Origin: Lineus longissimus
Lineage: Eukaryota > Nemertea > Pilidiophora > Heteronemertea > Lineidae
DNA: 60,000 nucleotides
Direction of reading: 5' to 3'
Assembly: GCF_910592395.1 (NCBI RefSeq)
Contig: NC_088313.1
Coordinates: forward strand, 15,766,437-15,826,436
Position numbers and translations under genes: made by a program. The notes under the pieces are model-generated. The model saw only the letters and a list, made by a program, of their open reading frames with translations, was not told the DNA's origin and made no database searches. This document shows, piece after piece, positions 25,801-38,202 of this stretch. Each line of letters starts with the position of its first letter. Within the stretch, counting starts at the first letter, position 1.

Positions 25801-27957
25801 TTCCACCAACAAGAGCCTGGGAGCTTTTAGGACAAATGGCATGGCGAACAGCTATTACGTAAATTCTTTAGTCTGTTTATGAGTATCATTTGTGTGAAAT
25901 GCCGGTTGGGCGCTAGCCCAGAGATTTCAACCCAACATACTCAATTAGCAAAACGTCTCAAGACTTCGGGCAATTTTCTGAGTACGATTTGTTGATCCCA
26001 AGTTTCTGGCAAATTGGTCGCCTGGGGTCGATAAAAAAGGCACTCCCGACTTCGTTAATTCCACTCTATTTTATCATCTTTGTGAGCAATGAAAGTCATT
26101 TGACTAGATCAAGTTACGTCTGTCTGGAGAGGAATTGCGTTCGATTTTCGAGCTAAAATGCCATTTGACATTAAAGAACTCGGATGTTTATCGTAATACT
26201 ATCTAGGGATGACATTTGCCGTCGAGGTTTAAGATGTTGACCTGTTGTTGTACTTTGCTTACTCGAAAATTGATGAGATCTGAATTTTAAAAAGTGTCTT
26301 CAGTGATGCCATTAAAACTGTAACTGTCCAAAATTCAAACCAAATCGAGGTAAAATGTATTGCTTGTATTCGGTAATAAATGTAAGTGGCAGTGCACGGT
26401 AATGTGAAGCATTCATTCTGTTGGAAAAGATGTTCAACGCCACCTGAGAACATACCTGGGCGGGCAATCTGAAATGTCTAAGGCTCGAAAAGCTACATCA
26501 TCAAAACTGAAAGCTTTTGGGGACTGAGTTTGGATTGCACTTGTCTTCTCTGACTAGTCATAAATCACCCGCAGCACTGTAATGATAATATGACCACTCT
26601 CAACTTCGGGTTTATATCGACCACCAGGCTAGCCGTGTTCAATAGAACCTTTCATATGTTTGAATACCACTTCCACCGCAACAATTTTTAGTGTCAATGC
26701 AGTTGGAGCTGAGATTAATCAATAATTTAACGACTTTTCTCGCCATATTGGTCGTGATTCCGACTCAAATTGATATGCTCAAGTAAATGAATCGGCGCAG
26801 ATTGAAAATATTATTGATGAAGACGTCATTTTTCTTATTGTGACGCTATAAAATAGATTATTCGATATTACATCGTGCAGATTGTACATGCATCAAAACT
26901 TTCATTTCCGGTTGCATTTATTTTCTCCACGGATAACTTTGAAAAGATGCGTCGGGCTGGTTAGGAAGCATCCTGACATAACCAGTGATTTTCAATATAC
27001 TCCGCTTCTCGATATTTTGCATACGAGGTATAGGAGTATCAAAAACCTGTATCTCAGGATGGTTAGGAAGCAGTTGCACCATGGTTAAGAATGATCAGCT
27101 GTGCCCATATCGAATACCTACATGTACCGTGACGTATCCGTCATACCTCGAATGCTGAATGCTGAACGCAGCAATATCTTCGCGCGTCGGGGCCATGTTG
27201 GCCACCGTCAATATTCATGAAACCAGCACCAATATCGGTCGAGCATTATTTGCAATAATATCGATATGGCACTGCGAGATCTATTACGGATTTCCATGAT
27301 GAGTTTATGCCATGTATTTGATCACCAATGTCCTATAATGATCGATCTTATCGTATGATTGTCGGGATGATGTATGGCAGATCTGTGTCCAGGCTCTGAA
27401 GAGACTTACCAGTCATACGACAGTAGAGGATCAGTGTCATATTTATCTCGCATGTGATTCAGCTCTACGCAGTACTGCAACAAAAAAATGAGACAGTTGT
27501 TAAATTCAATTCAACATTTCCACAAGACCACTTAAAACCAAAAGTAAACATTTCTACATTAATTTGTCACCTAACCAAACAATGAATCTGCTTTAATGAT
27601 ATGAGATTGTGACGTGAGTATTTACAGAATACTTCATAGACATTATCGCATTTCTAAATTGACGTTCAGAATCCATGATGTGGACGACTAAATGAAATTG
27701 TTATTGGACATTCCAGGGTCGCGGAAGGGGGTGGGGTGACGAGGCGCTCTCAGCAAGGGCATGTCCATGGAGACGCACAATATCGAACGATTAACTTACT
27801 TTGGTGGAAGAAAGAGTTTCCATTTATGATGGGATCCTCAACGATACTTTCTGGTTGGATAAAAGAGAAGGATGGATTGGCATCCCATATCTCAGTGAAA
27901 TGGATATGTGACATTTCAGAAAGTCACCAAGATGGCACCTTGTTGATGATGTCCGTA
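22871..27957. other. Long spacer with no supported gene
   Basis: No family recognised. A frame at 23241 starts with a signal-peptide-like MDMIFILLALHAAYG and meets a weak donor right after it, but no partner exon is evident. A segment at 25390-25475 lies between an ACAG acceptor and a CAG/GTGATA donor and is unrecognised. There is a C13 run at 25700-25712 and TACATGTA at 27119. Confidence 0.4.
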
Positions 27958-27959
27958 GG

Positions 27960-28400
27960 TAAACGTATTGCCATCATTCGATGACGCCTATCTAAAGCAG
28001 GCCAGTGCGCCCCTATTGATGTATCTAAGTCTCTAATCTCACCAGCGCAAATTTTCCAATAGAACGGCAGTGACGATACATATATCTCACTATAAATCAT
28101 TGGTGTCGCCTTATTCGCACTGGACGCACTCCCATTCAGTGTGGTATAGTACTATGCTTACTTGTAAGGCTCCTGCTGTCTTTAGTTGATAAACATTGCC
28201 ATCATTAGATACATTCTTCATAACCAAATCAGTACGCCCTAGACGTATCGGAACGCTTACAGAGTATTGGCGCCGTCTTATTCGCAGGGAATCCAATACA
28301 CTCTGGCACTGGGTACAAAATGTTTTTGCAATTGCTACGAAAATTTGCAATGCCCTCGTTACAGGGTATTCTTCATAACCGAATAACGGGGGCCTTGAGG
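27960..28400 (-). repeat. Degenerate tandem triplication
   Basis: Three diverged copies of one segment lie in a row. Anchors on the plus strand are ATTGCCATCATTCGATG (about 27970), ATTGCCATCATTAGATA (about 28194) and TGCAATGCCCTCGTTA (about 28346). Copies 2 and 3 share ATTCTTCATAACC. Copies 1 and 2 each run into CTTATTCGCA preceded by TGGTGTCGC or TGGCGCCGT. Spacing is uneven (about 225 then 150 bases) because of indels. A minus-strand frame through copy 2 has an acceptor-like ACCCAG and a donor CAA/GTAAGC but matches no known family. Confidence 0.55.
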
Positions 28401-30010
28401 TATCTTAACTCTCAGAAGAACCTTACGCGTCTCCTACAACGTAAATTGTCCAATATAGAGACAGCGGCTAATCCGTTAATATTCTCATCATGAAATATCG
28501 CCTTCGACCACAATCTTGACACTCCAGACATGTCAATGGTTCAATATACTGCAATCTTCTTATTCAATTACACCCGATCATGCTAGGGTGGAACCAGTTG
28601 CAGGCCAGTAATTTAACGCCTGCAAGTTTCTGGCGATAATGTGATTGCACAATGGAATGGCTTTAAATTGTTTACACCCCATTCGTTTGATCTGGAACTG
28701 GTTGTCCAAGTTGCCGCCTCCGCAATATACTTTTAATATTTGGAATCATGAGCTTGTTGAGGTTGATCGTTTGATACTTATTTTGACTAAGATTTACTTT
28801 GACATAAGATTAGCCGGCATCCTTCTTAGAACAACACCCAACAACTGTGCCACCCACGAATGTTTTGAACAATCAACGGTCTAATGAGAAACATATACTT
28901 TTTCTACCTCATGTGGCCTACCCGAAAGGGCAAAGCGTATCAATATCTGAAGTGAGGTTCGCTAAACGTGCTTCATTGGAAGCTGCCTTAATACACCACA
29001 AATTGACAGCGAGTCAGGAAGCGAAAGGGTTAAAACCAATACATACACATTCTATCATTTTAGATATTTGACTGATTTTCTTCAAACTTTCTACCACTTC
29101 AGGTTACCAGTAAATCAAGCAGAGATTTGCTATTGAATCTTACCGACTGGTTAGCTCTGAAGTGGATTACAAATAAATCAGCAAGCGGAACTAAGAGTCG
29201 CGTCCATCGCCAGAAAGAAATTAGTAAGTATGGACATGATACGACATTAATTGTAATTTATTACAGTATCAGGAAGCCAGATTCAATAATTTGTGATTTA
29301 TATGATATTTCCATCGATTTATCTATACATGTACATTATTCTAAGAACAAACGGGTGCTGCGTCTCAAGGTCGGTGAATTAAAGGGAGATTGTATGCAGG
29401 AGCGAGGTAGGCTAGATTAAGTTAAACAAAGTTGCCAATAGGGGTCTCTCCGAATTCACATCGCATAGGTTAAGCATATTAGTTAAGTGCAGCACTCGTT
29501 GTTGTAACTGCTTCTCTTTCAATGTTCTACATTCTTGGAAAAAGAGGATGACGGAATATGTATATACCATAACCACAATAAACGCTGATATGTCTTCGTG
29601 TTCTTCCCAAGCAAGGATACATGTACGCTTTTATACTGAAAGTGAAACCATTGTCCATGTGAATGTCGATAGAAATCTCTTTTCAGGCAACATCGCCAAG
29701 GTCTTCTTTTGTTCGAGTAACCACCCGATCGGGGATACTTTCTTTGTAATTTTCTATCTGCCTGCCCATTGAGAATCATTGCCCGCCTCTACTCGTGACG
29801 TAGCGGAAACATTACACGGTTGCTCTCATGATCATGGCTTCTTGTACAATGCTCAGCAAGGAGCCGACCCGACTGATATTTACAAAACCTGATTAAAGAA
29901 GAAAAGCCACAAAGCTTATATCCGAGCACATCTTACTTCAAACAATGTAGCTGGAAGCTGCATTATATCACCTTGCCATCACTTACGTGTGTAGCTCTGT
30001 GAAGTTGACA
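28401..30010. other. Spacer with no supported gene
   Basis: No recognisable feature besides two TACATGTA octamers (29326, 29618). Several open frames of 75-97 codons overlap on both strands without domain or splice support. Confidence 0.45.
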
Positions 30011-30016
30011 TTTATT
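30011..30016 (-). terminator. Possible poly(A) signal for the receptor gene
   Basis: AATAAA on the minus strand about 600 bases beyond the receptor stop codon, the first canonical hexamer I noticed in that direction. This would give a 3' UTR of about 0.6 kb. The assignment rests on position only. Confidence 0.3.
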
Positions 30017-30619
30017 TATCATCGTCGTGATATCATACCTACCATGCCTTCCAGTGCATCATGTAATGGTGTAACGTTAAACCTGTCGTAGAGTTGTGTT
30101 TCTTGATCTCATTTTTCACGAAAGGCGTCTCATTAAGCGTAGAAACAGTACGATTCTTTGCGTAGCTTACTGAATCGTATCTTTGATGTTCATCATCAAG
30201 GTTCCGGTTGCGGTTTCTGTCAGTAATTTGATGTCATCAAATCCCTCTCGCATAGAGAAGCAATGCTTACTTTCATTGGTGTCGCGTCAGGCTGTAATAT
30301 ATAGCACAGATGAGTCCATGGCTGACATGTGTTCTTTCGTCATTTTTTGTCCTTGGGGTGTGTTGGTTATGATGAGAAACTCAAAAAGAGTTTCATGTGT
30401 AAATCGACCGAGTTTACATATGATTCAACATAGGATTCACATAGGATTTGCGCATGTGATGTGTCACAAACCTGTCATGCATCATCTGTTTGTTCTCCAT
30501 GTCAAAAGAGATGTGATTCAGGAACTTTGGTCATAGATTTTCAAAGAGCAGATTTGAACCTTGCAGATATTAATTTCTGATTGAACCGGTATGAAATATC
30601 AACCACTTCACTGGATGAC

Positions 30620-31110
30620 TTATTTTTTCATACAGAAAATTGACTTTAGAGCTCTCTTCGTATCTTCTCTGTAACCCCTGCCACCGGCAATACAGTAGAG
30701 GAAGAAGTTGACAGCATGATTGCACAACCAGATATTAAATAGAAGAACCACTATAATGTTGAATTTCAAATTCCAGTAAATATTACTCATGTCATACGGC
30801 GCATTAACTGCAGGAATGGCGTTAAAGAGTTGATAGAAAAGCTTATGCGGAATGGTAAAAACGAGATACGCGACACTGACTAGAATCAGCATAGAGGTTA
30901 GTTGACTTTCTCGCTTTTGGCTATCTTTTCCTGTGCCTACACCCATCTTAGCACGATCCCTTGAAGCCTTTCTTATAGTTGTTACGATACCAATGTTGCT
31001 AGCGATAATGATCACAGAGGGAAGTATGCTTCCAAATATCAACTGAAAGTTGGTGAATAGGACTTCGAAAACAGGATTATCTGGGACTGAGACTACGAGG
31101 AATTCTACAC
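30620..31110 (-). CDS. Receptor exon 3: TM5 to C-terminus
   Basis: The acceptor CCTTATAACAG precedes 31110. The first two bases complete G193, then V194. The exon holds extracellular loop 2, TM5 (about 210-235), a 27-residue basic loop 3, TM6 (about 262-288), TM7 (about 309-333) and a short tail ending CMKK. The tail contains a helix-8-like YREDTKRALKSIF. TAA stop at 30620-30622. Confidence 0.9.
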
Positions 31111-32682
31111 CTGTTATAAGGAAAGAAAAATACAAGTCTGATTTATTTCAGAGTGTTTTCATGTTATCGAAGGCAAAACGAAAGGTGGGAAGATTATTAT
31201 TAATCACATTGTCTGCCATCTAACAACTTGATGACAAAACGTGGTGAGAATACACTGTGGTGACCTTGAATCCCAGACTAGAGGTAGAACACCGCTGACC
31301 ACAGATGCGAAGCACAACACAGTGACCTAACTGCAGTTTCAGGAAGACTTCTATCACGGATACCGACTGCTTGAACACGTCTGCGGGGATGCCCTGGGTC
31401 CATCGAGCCATTTTTGGTTTGAAAAACCAACATATCTCATGCCCCACTTTCCTAGGAGTTGAGAAGGGTCAGTCAGAGAAGTCGCCGCTGGTTGCTTCCC
31501 GGCTATGAGAGCTCCGCCCAGACACTATAGCAGCTGGTGTCGAAGCCCTCAAAACAAAGTAGCAAGTCGGCACTTTGAGATCAATGTGATCGCATGAAAC
31601 CCCCCTTTTCAACGTTAACTTGCCCTTGCGAAATACTTATCAATTTGATGCGTTTCCACTCGCCTTAACTTACCTGACGTGCCATCTTTCATAATACTAT
31701 GACAAAAGAAGGTGGATAGATTTAAACCTGTTACTATCATTGGTATCGTTATCACAATAATCTTAGCTTTTTTCACTGTGCATATCGTCTTTGCCGTCAT
31801 TGGATATCGTATGGCTATGAAGCGATCGATGGACATTGCGGCTAGAATGAGGCCTGATGTCATGCCGCAGGTGTATGTTACGAAATAATAGTATCTGAAA
31901 TGTACGAAAGTTCAGAAGGCTAAATTGAAATTTTCAATAATGAAGTTTCAAATCTTCATCAAAATCGATGCTTGGCAGTGATTTGAACATTGAATAAGCC
32001 TTGGTCATGAGCTTTCCTTTAGAGGTTTGTACTTCGGGTCATACATTTACGATCGACTGATTCAGATGATCCTCGAACACAAATAAGTATTGCGTTCCTC
32101 AGCAAGGGATCACTCATGTTAAGAACGAAGGGGCTTCTGCAGTAAATGGCATACATATATGACATCGTGATAGCAAAGATAAGAGTGTCGAAGCAAGTAT
32201 TGAAGTTGTGCCATCCGATCAGTCATGTTTGAAAAATCGTACTAATAAAAGTGTCTGGCCTCGAAGTCTGGTTGGTGCTCATTTCATGTTCTGTTCCTTT
32301 TTCAACGTGAATACAAGCAAACTTACTTCGTCTCCCACTCCTTAGACGGCCAGAATGTTGCCAGTCGCTCCCGCCATAACGGGAGTGCTATGCACTCCTG
32401 GACCAGAAACAAACCATCCGGAATAGCCAACCCTATCATGTAGACACTGGCTGTGTGTTTTCTGTTGTGGGTCATGCTGGATACTAGAATCGTCAGAATG
32501 TTGCCAGGAATGCCTAAAAGGATGGCGATATACACTGTATAGTGTATGATATCGAACACCTTATACATATACCTCGCTTCGTCAGAAAGGGTTGGCTGAA
32601 TCGTTTGTTGAACCTTCGCACCACTGACAATTCCTGATCCATTTGACCAATCAGAATTGGATAAAACTTTGTCAATTCCCAT
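30620..32682 (-). CDS. Divergent rhodopsin-class GPCR, three exons
   Basis: Exons 32682-32327, 31894-31674 and 31110-30620 (356, 221, 491 nt) join in frame into a 355-residue seven-transmembrane receptor. Landmarks: GN with N61 (1.50), LAIPD with D89 (2.50), IDRF with R143 (3.50, a DRY variant), P223 in helix 5, FTIP with P280 (6.50) and NFFLY at 327-331 (an NPxxY variant). One N-glycosylation site (N14) lies in the extracellular tail. It acts in the plasma membrane through G proteins. The overall look recalls invertebrate FMRFamide/neuropeptide-like receptors, but the ligand is unknown. Oddities: no cysteine at 3.25 (T118) and no tryptophan at 4.50. The start ATG has A at -3 and G at +4 with an in-frame TAA 9 bases upstream. 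Confidence 0.88.
31674..31894 (-). CDS. Receptor exon 2: TM3, TM4
   Basis: The acceptor CGTACATTTCAG precedes 31894. The exon completes K119 and continues YYYFVTYTCG into TM3, the DRF motif at 142-144 and TM4 (about 162-184). It ends at a consensus donor CAG/GTAAGT (intron 31673-31111, 563 bp) in phase 1. The 11 codons before the first ATG of this frame are needed to complete TM3, which supports the splice. Confidence 0.88.
32327..32682 (-). CDS. Receptor exon 1: N-terminus, TM1, TM2
   Basis: Encodes residues 1-118 plus two bases of codon 119. TM1 is about residues 48-70 and TM2 about 79-102. The donor is AA/GTAAGT (intron 32326-31895, 432 bp), phase 2. The frame appears to begin six bases earlier at a TTG; the true first ATG is at 32682. 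Confidence 0.85.
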
Positions 32683-33579
32683 CTTCAATTAGAGTTTAAA
32701 TACCGAAATGAAATTGAAGTTCCAAAATACTCTATATTAGAAGGAGCATCGGAAACTCTCGTGATCGCCTTCCATCTATATACGGACTGTCCGGAAAGCT
32801 GTCGTCAATCGTCTGATTTTTAAGTTGATTCTACGCGTACCCAACTCTCAATGCTTCTCTGGCATGCGTTTTAAAAGTAAGAGCCTTTGCCAGTAACACA
32901 CTGAAGATCGACACTGATACGGACTTTGCATGCTAGTTGTGGTAACTTATCTATCAACATTCCGTGCTGCTTGAAGTATGAGCCTTTGACAACTCCAAAG
33001 AAAGAACAATAGAGACTAGCATACGGAATTGGTACTGCGAAGCAGATTGGGGGCAACAAAAGGACCTGCACTGCCGTCGCTTTGTAATTAGTAATACCCA
33101 TACGAAACCACTAAGAATCGCCTGCATTCTCCGACTCAGAAATCACCAATGCACGCATTTGGTCTGTCGGCATTCTTCGAAATGAGCTCTTCGTAATGTC
33201 TGCAAAGCAACACGAAGTCTTCGAGAAAGGGAAAGACACGATAATGTTGAAGTTGTTGGAAACTTTTCTTCGACATTCTTCTGGAAAAAGTAATCGATGT
33301 TGGTGGGGTCGTTGCTGGAACAGTTGTCGCCGCGTTTTCTCCGTGAATGCTTCTTATTTCAGGCACGCAAAGAGCAAGCGCTCCTCGAGGACGTTCAGTC
33401 TAAAAGCATATAATCAGTTGACTGAACCTCATACAATATGCATTTTGCAAGTGAAAAAAGGATAGCCCTTCGTATTATAGATGACAACCCGAGGCAAAAA
33501 GTGGCTGTCATGGTGACGGGAAATTACAGTGATTACTCTCAGTCAAGCCTCAGTGCAAAAAAATATAGTGGCGTTGGCG
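32683..33579. other. Region upstream of the receptor gene
   Basis: Should contain the receptor promoter. I see no clear TATA box at a sensible distance. Minus-strand frames at 32871-33101 and 33136-33366 are unrecognised and do not splice convincingly to exon 1. Confidence 0.4.
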
Positions 33580-33685
33580 TCAGCACGGACATGGTAAGCA
33601 GTGCAAACGCCTGAAGCATTATTTTGGAAACCATTATCACTCGTGTTACACTGTGCAGTCGGCACAGTCAAAATATATGTAAACT
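33580..33685 (+). repeat. Dispersed repeat, copy 1
   Basis: Shares GCAGTGCAAACGCCTGAAGC, CATTATTTT and, after a short indel, TGTTACACTGTNCAGTC with 35753-35850 in the same orientation. Copy 1 begins at CAGCACGGACATGG. No terminal repeats or coding sense are evident. Confidence 0.7.
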
Positions 33686-35752
33686 TTGACATTCTTTATC
33701 GACAGAATATGTACATTATTTGGCGTACAGTCATGAAAAGACATTGGTTTTTATTTGCCCTTTTCTCCAAAAAAAGACGTTTTTAGATTGGTGTCATTAC
33801 GTCTATAACTCCTTATTTTGATATGTTTCGTCAGAAGAAGCAGTATGCAACAATCCTCTGCCACCGTCTATATCACCGCATGTAACAACACCGAGTAGTC
33901 ATTTGCCATGGAACCATTTTGAAAGAAGGATGAATCTGCTGCTGTTCTTTTTCAAATTCTCGGTTCATTGTACCTGCAGTCGAACATCACGATACCCCTG
34001 TTCAACTAGGGCCAATCTCCCCTTATTTTGTGTACGACATATTGTCAAATACGCCCAGCTCATTTATATCGCAACAATGAAGAAACCCTATAACAAGTGC
34101 TAATCTGTTCTATTTCCTTTATTTCCTGTACGACATGTCCTCCTGTAATATACAAATATACCCAGTAGCTAAACAACTGGCTTCATCATTAGGAACACGA
34201 TGGGCTCCTGTCTCCAATACACCAAGCCTTCCCAGGGGCGATCGACAGTTCACTTTCTATATTAGACTGGAAGATGAACGAAATTGGTTGGGGAGAAAGA
34301 TTCGCACTTAGATTATCGGAGGTCTCTACACTTAATGAAGTTACCAGTATAATGGACAATTAATCCTTTTAGACACGCGATGAATCGGGTTAGAATTAAT
34401 GGCAAACTGAATTGATTTGATAGAAACCTTGTCTCTTGCAGTGGGATTTGGCTCTGGTAGTTGACTCGACACTCAAGCTGTTTTAGGGATTTGTGGTGAG
34501 GGCAGATGTGTTCGTTTCCTCTGCGTTGACCATATTATAAAAACAAAGTGATATCTGAACGGACATATTTTTTTAATTGGTAGGCTCACAGCCTATTCAT
34601 TTCGCCGAGCTACCCGGCCACTTGAACGATCGATTCAATACCAGAAAAGCATCAGAGTAAATAAATAGACATTCGTCGTCTTTACAAGGATTTTGCACAA
34701 AAAGATTCCTTTCCATTGATTGCACATTCCAGCTCCTTGTTTTACCAGTTCAGATTTACACAGAACAAGCCATTACACAGATAACATTTAAGAGGCGAAA
34801 TATGAGACCATATATCAGGTGTCACAACTGAGAATATACGTGCTCTGCTTTTAAATCTCAATGTTATGCGGGAGTTGATTGGCATCTTCATCATGTTTTA
34901 ATGAAATGGATGTTTACACTTTAATTTCGCGTCATGAATGTTATGATTTTTGCGCCTTCCAAAAATCTCAATGTTTGACTGTGTGGCTCAATTCTAGAAT
35001 ACTATGAATTGCATAAAAAGACATAATTCATCCCTAATAAATAAGCAGAAAAAAAATGCAAGCAATGCTTTTTATCTAAAAATCTAAACCAAATTCTTAT
35101 TTTTGGCAATACGTGTACATGTAGAGATAGATGACAAATCCGTGACAAATATCAATGTTATGGCCCAGATGAAGCGGTATCACCATTCGAGTGTCGGAGC
35201 TACCTTCACGGAAAAAATTCTCTTAGAGCACAATGGAATAGTTATGGTAGATTTAGATATGATGAAAATATCGTTTAACTCTTCAAAACTGAAGTTTTTC
35301 ATAAAAGGCATTGCATTACAAAATGAACGAACAGTTTCAATATGGCATGTTATCTCCCATTTGCTGCACTGATACGCTTCTAAAAGTGAACGCACGCGTT
35401 GCACCTGAGGCCCGTTTTATAATCTCTAAGATAATAATATCGATTTGAAATTTTATTTTTCAATCCCATGGGGGTAAAATTGAAATGATTTCCAAGGGCT
35501 TGCCATAACGAAAGCTTTTATTACGGATCGCATGTCTTCACTCACTCTAAGATTTCGAACATCTCAATAGTCTAAGTTTGAATGCTTAGAGTCTCCCGAG
35601 AGATCGTTGCTTTTCCGACGTCTACGTTCGATTTACTTGGTCAGGACTACAGTTGTGTTCAAAAAGGGATTCGTTCAGTTAGAAAAATGTTTCTGTAAGG
35701 TCATCCTATTTTTCGAGCACTAATAAGCGCTGTAGTAGTGTATACTATGCGG
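33686..35752. other. Spacer with no supported gene
   Basis: Nothing recognisable beyond TACATGTA at 35116 and unremarkable open frames of at most 89 codons. Confidence 0.45.
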
Positions 35753-35850
35753 CAGCACGGGCATGGAATATAGGCAGTGCAAACGCCTGAAGCATTATTT
35801 TCCAACTCCTGTTACACTGTCCAGTCACGATGGTACCGTCAAAATATACG
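35753..35850 (+). repeat. Dispersed repeat, copy 2
   Basis: Second copy of the element at 33580-33685, starting CAGCACGGGCATGG. It has insertions and deletions of 5-12 bases relative to copy 1, for example between CATGG and GCAGTGC. Confidence 0.7.
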
Positions 35851-35995
35851 AAATATATGCATAGAATATGCATTTGCCTTACTGTCGTACATATAAATGT
35901 ATAATAATGATAATCAAAATCGCTTGTCACAGCAATTTATGTCGCTCGTTTGCCGGGCGTTTTAGGGGCAGAATCTGACTCCCGATCTTAAGAAC

Positions 35996-36372
35996 TTCAA
36001 TAGCATTCCGCGAAGATGAGGTCACTGCAGCTGCTGCCCTCTATTTCCCCATCGCTGAATTACAGGCAATGTCGGACAAACATGCGGTTTCGTAATGGAT
36101 TCAGGCTTTCTAACTAGGGCAGTTAGATTCAATCTGGCACATGTCCGAGTGTTGGAAATACTACATAATTGTTCTGAATATTTCTCTCTCCGACTCTATG
36201 GTATCATTCATGCTAAAAACAATGCAGGGTCAAAGATAATTGACTTTGAAATAAGCTCAAATGCGTAGAAATAAGTGTCGATGTCCGACTGTCACGTGAC
36301 TAAAACGTCATCAATATCTTATGCAAATGACCTTGTGAGCTATAAATAGTAACTTCGCGGAATGCTATTGAA
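35996..36372. mobile_element. 377-bp element with perfect 20-bp TIRs
   Basis: TTCAATAGCATTCCGCGAAG at 35996-36015 is repeated as its exact reverse complement at 36353-36372. The interior has no coding frame. Counted from the inner GCATTCCGCGAAG, both sides are flanked by TA, as for Tc1/mariner-type insertion (family knowledge). The outer TTCAA/TTGAA would then be a palindromic target. It is a MITE by structure; superfamily uncertain. Confidence 0.8.
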
Positions 36373-38202
36373 AAAGAAAACGACGAGACTTTCTTGGTGT
36401 TATGCATGACGTTCCTTTCCTGTTTATCAGCTCTTGAAATTGACTGCGGGCTATGACCTGACAACCTAAGTATTTCTATTGCTATAAAGTGATATCAACG
36501 CCTCAGTCACTTCCCTGCTTCTAAATGATATTGCCAATGCACTTGTGTTGTCGCTTCTGCAACAAGTAGCTTATGGATTATGAAAAACTTTGTTTTAGTA
36601 CAAACTCAGTCTCTCTCACCAGATTCGTAATACTCGATCCTTGTGTTATTTACTTTGCTCTTTAAAGCCACCTCTTCTACAACGGCAAGCAGGCATTTTG
36701 CAAGTCGCCGATTTGGCGAAGAGCTAGTCCCGGTTGATGAAAAAATATACATGCATAGTACAAAGAATAAAAAACGACTACTGTTAAGTAGATAAATTTA
36801 CTTTATCTTTTAGTTTACTTGGTATAAACTTTGTGATGTAAATACTAGTATCATGTGACACATCATGGCAGCATATGCGAAAAGTTTAAAGTTATGGTGG
36901 CCCTGGGGCTAGATATCAGTGCTTAAGTGCATACTACTGAGTCGGCGAATCAATGTCATTTGTGACATTTTCATATTTCAATGGTAAATGAAAGACCCAG
37001 TATTAGTCCTGTCTATCGGAAGATATAAATCCTTGAATGATTATCGAACAATGGTATCGGACTAGTCATATTTTCACTCGTCAATATCGTCCTTATCGAA
37101 ATGACGCTCTGACCAAATTGTACTTGAAAAGAAACCTTAACTGAACGGTTCAGCGGTTAATTTAATCTCTTACTAATGATCGAACTTGTTCCAAAGTCGC
37201 ATGAAGTATTCGAGCTTTTCTCTTTCTGAACAACCAAAGGCTTCGTTCACCGTTTGACTTTGACTCTAACGCGCTAAGGGTTCAATTAATTCCATCTTTG
37301 ATCGAAGGCATTAATACCAGAACTACACTTAGCAATAAAGAGATTGGAGATTCTGAAATAAGATTTGACATTTAAAATCACCTTGTTAAGCTAAGTTGGG
37401 ACAAAGGACTCAATTTAATCTTTCAATCAATTTGGTGATTTGGGATAATCGAAAGTGAAGGCCACGGCAAACGTCTTTGACAATTTAGAACATTATGAAC
37501 ATAAACGCCTTACAAGAGGCCTGGCCTCGACATTTCATAGAATATCAAAGAAAATATCATCTATAGCATGACAAATTTGCCGCAAAGAAATATTCATCTT
37601 CATTCTCCATCCTATCAAAGAGGTCAGACATTAAGACCATCCTCTTATTACTGTCCACCAGCAAGAGGTCTTGTGGGCTGTAGACCTTGAGTGAAAGGCT
37701 TTTATGACCATTCTCTGGAAAGCCTAATGCTACCTCATGTCACTTTAACAATAGGCCTAGCTGAGCACGATGGAAAGACAAGACAAATTATCCTATTCTT
37801 TACTTGGTTGCTAGGAAACACCGAATCTTTTACATTTCTGTCTCTCAAATGGCCGTTCCGCTGACGCTTCTCTTGCTATCACCAACTAAAGCTTTGAAAA
37901 AGCAAATCGTTATCGCAAAAATATAATAAGCCAGGCAGGTGAAACCAAATGGGTTGATTGTTTACTTGAAATACGACGATGAAAACAAGCTCAGCATCGC
38001 CATCGCAGTCTCATCTACACATTTCACAGTAAAATAAATTCGTTTGCGATATCAATATTTCGACAATTAGTGTGTTCATTGGATATTTAGCCTCACGAGA
38101 ATTGGCTAACGATTGATAAGGATGATTCTACTGGCGGCTGAGGTACTACTGGTTGTTTACATGTACCTAGATTGTTTTCTAACACACCACGAATATCAGA
38201 CA
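36373..38202. other. Spacer with no supported gene
   Basis: No open frame long enough to report and no domain or repeat recognised. TACATGTA at 38158. Confidence 0.5.

Noticed and set aside
30183-30536. 117-codon plus-strand frame just past the receptor gene
   Set aside because: No domain is recognisable and it lies antisense to the likely 3' UTR of the receptor; a frame of this length is plausible by chance in 60 kb.
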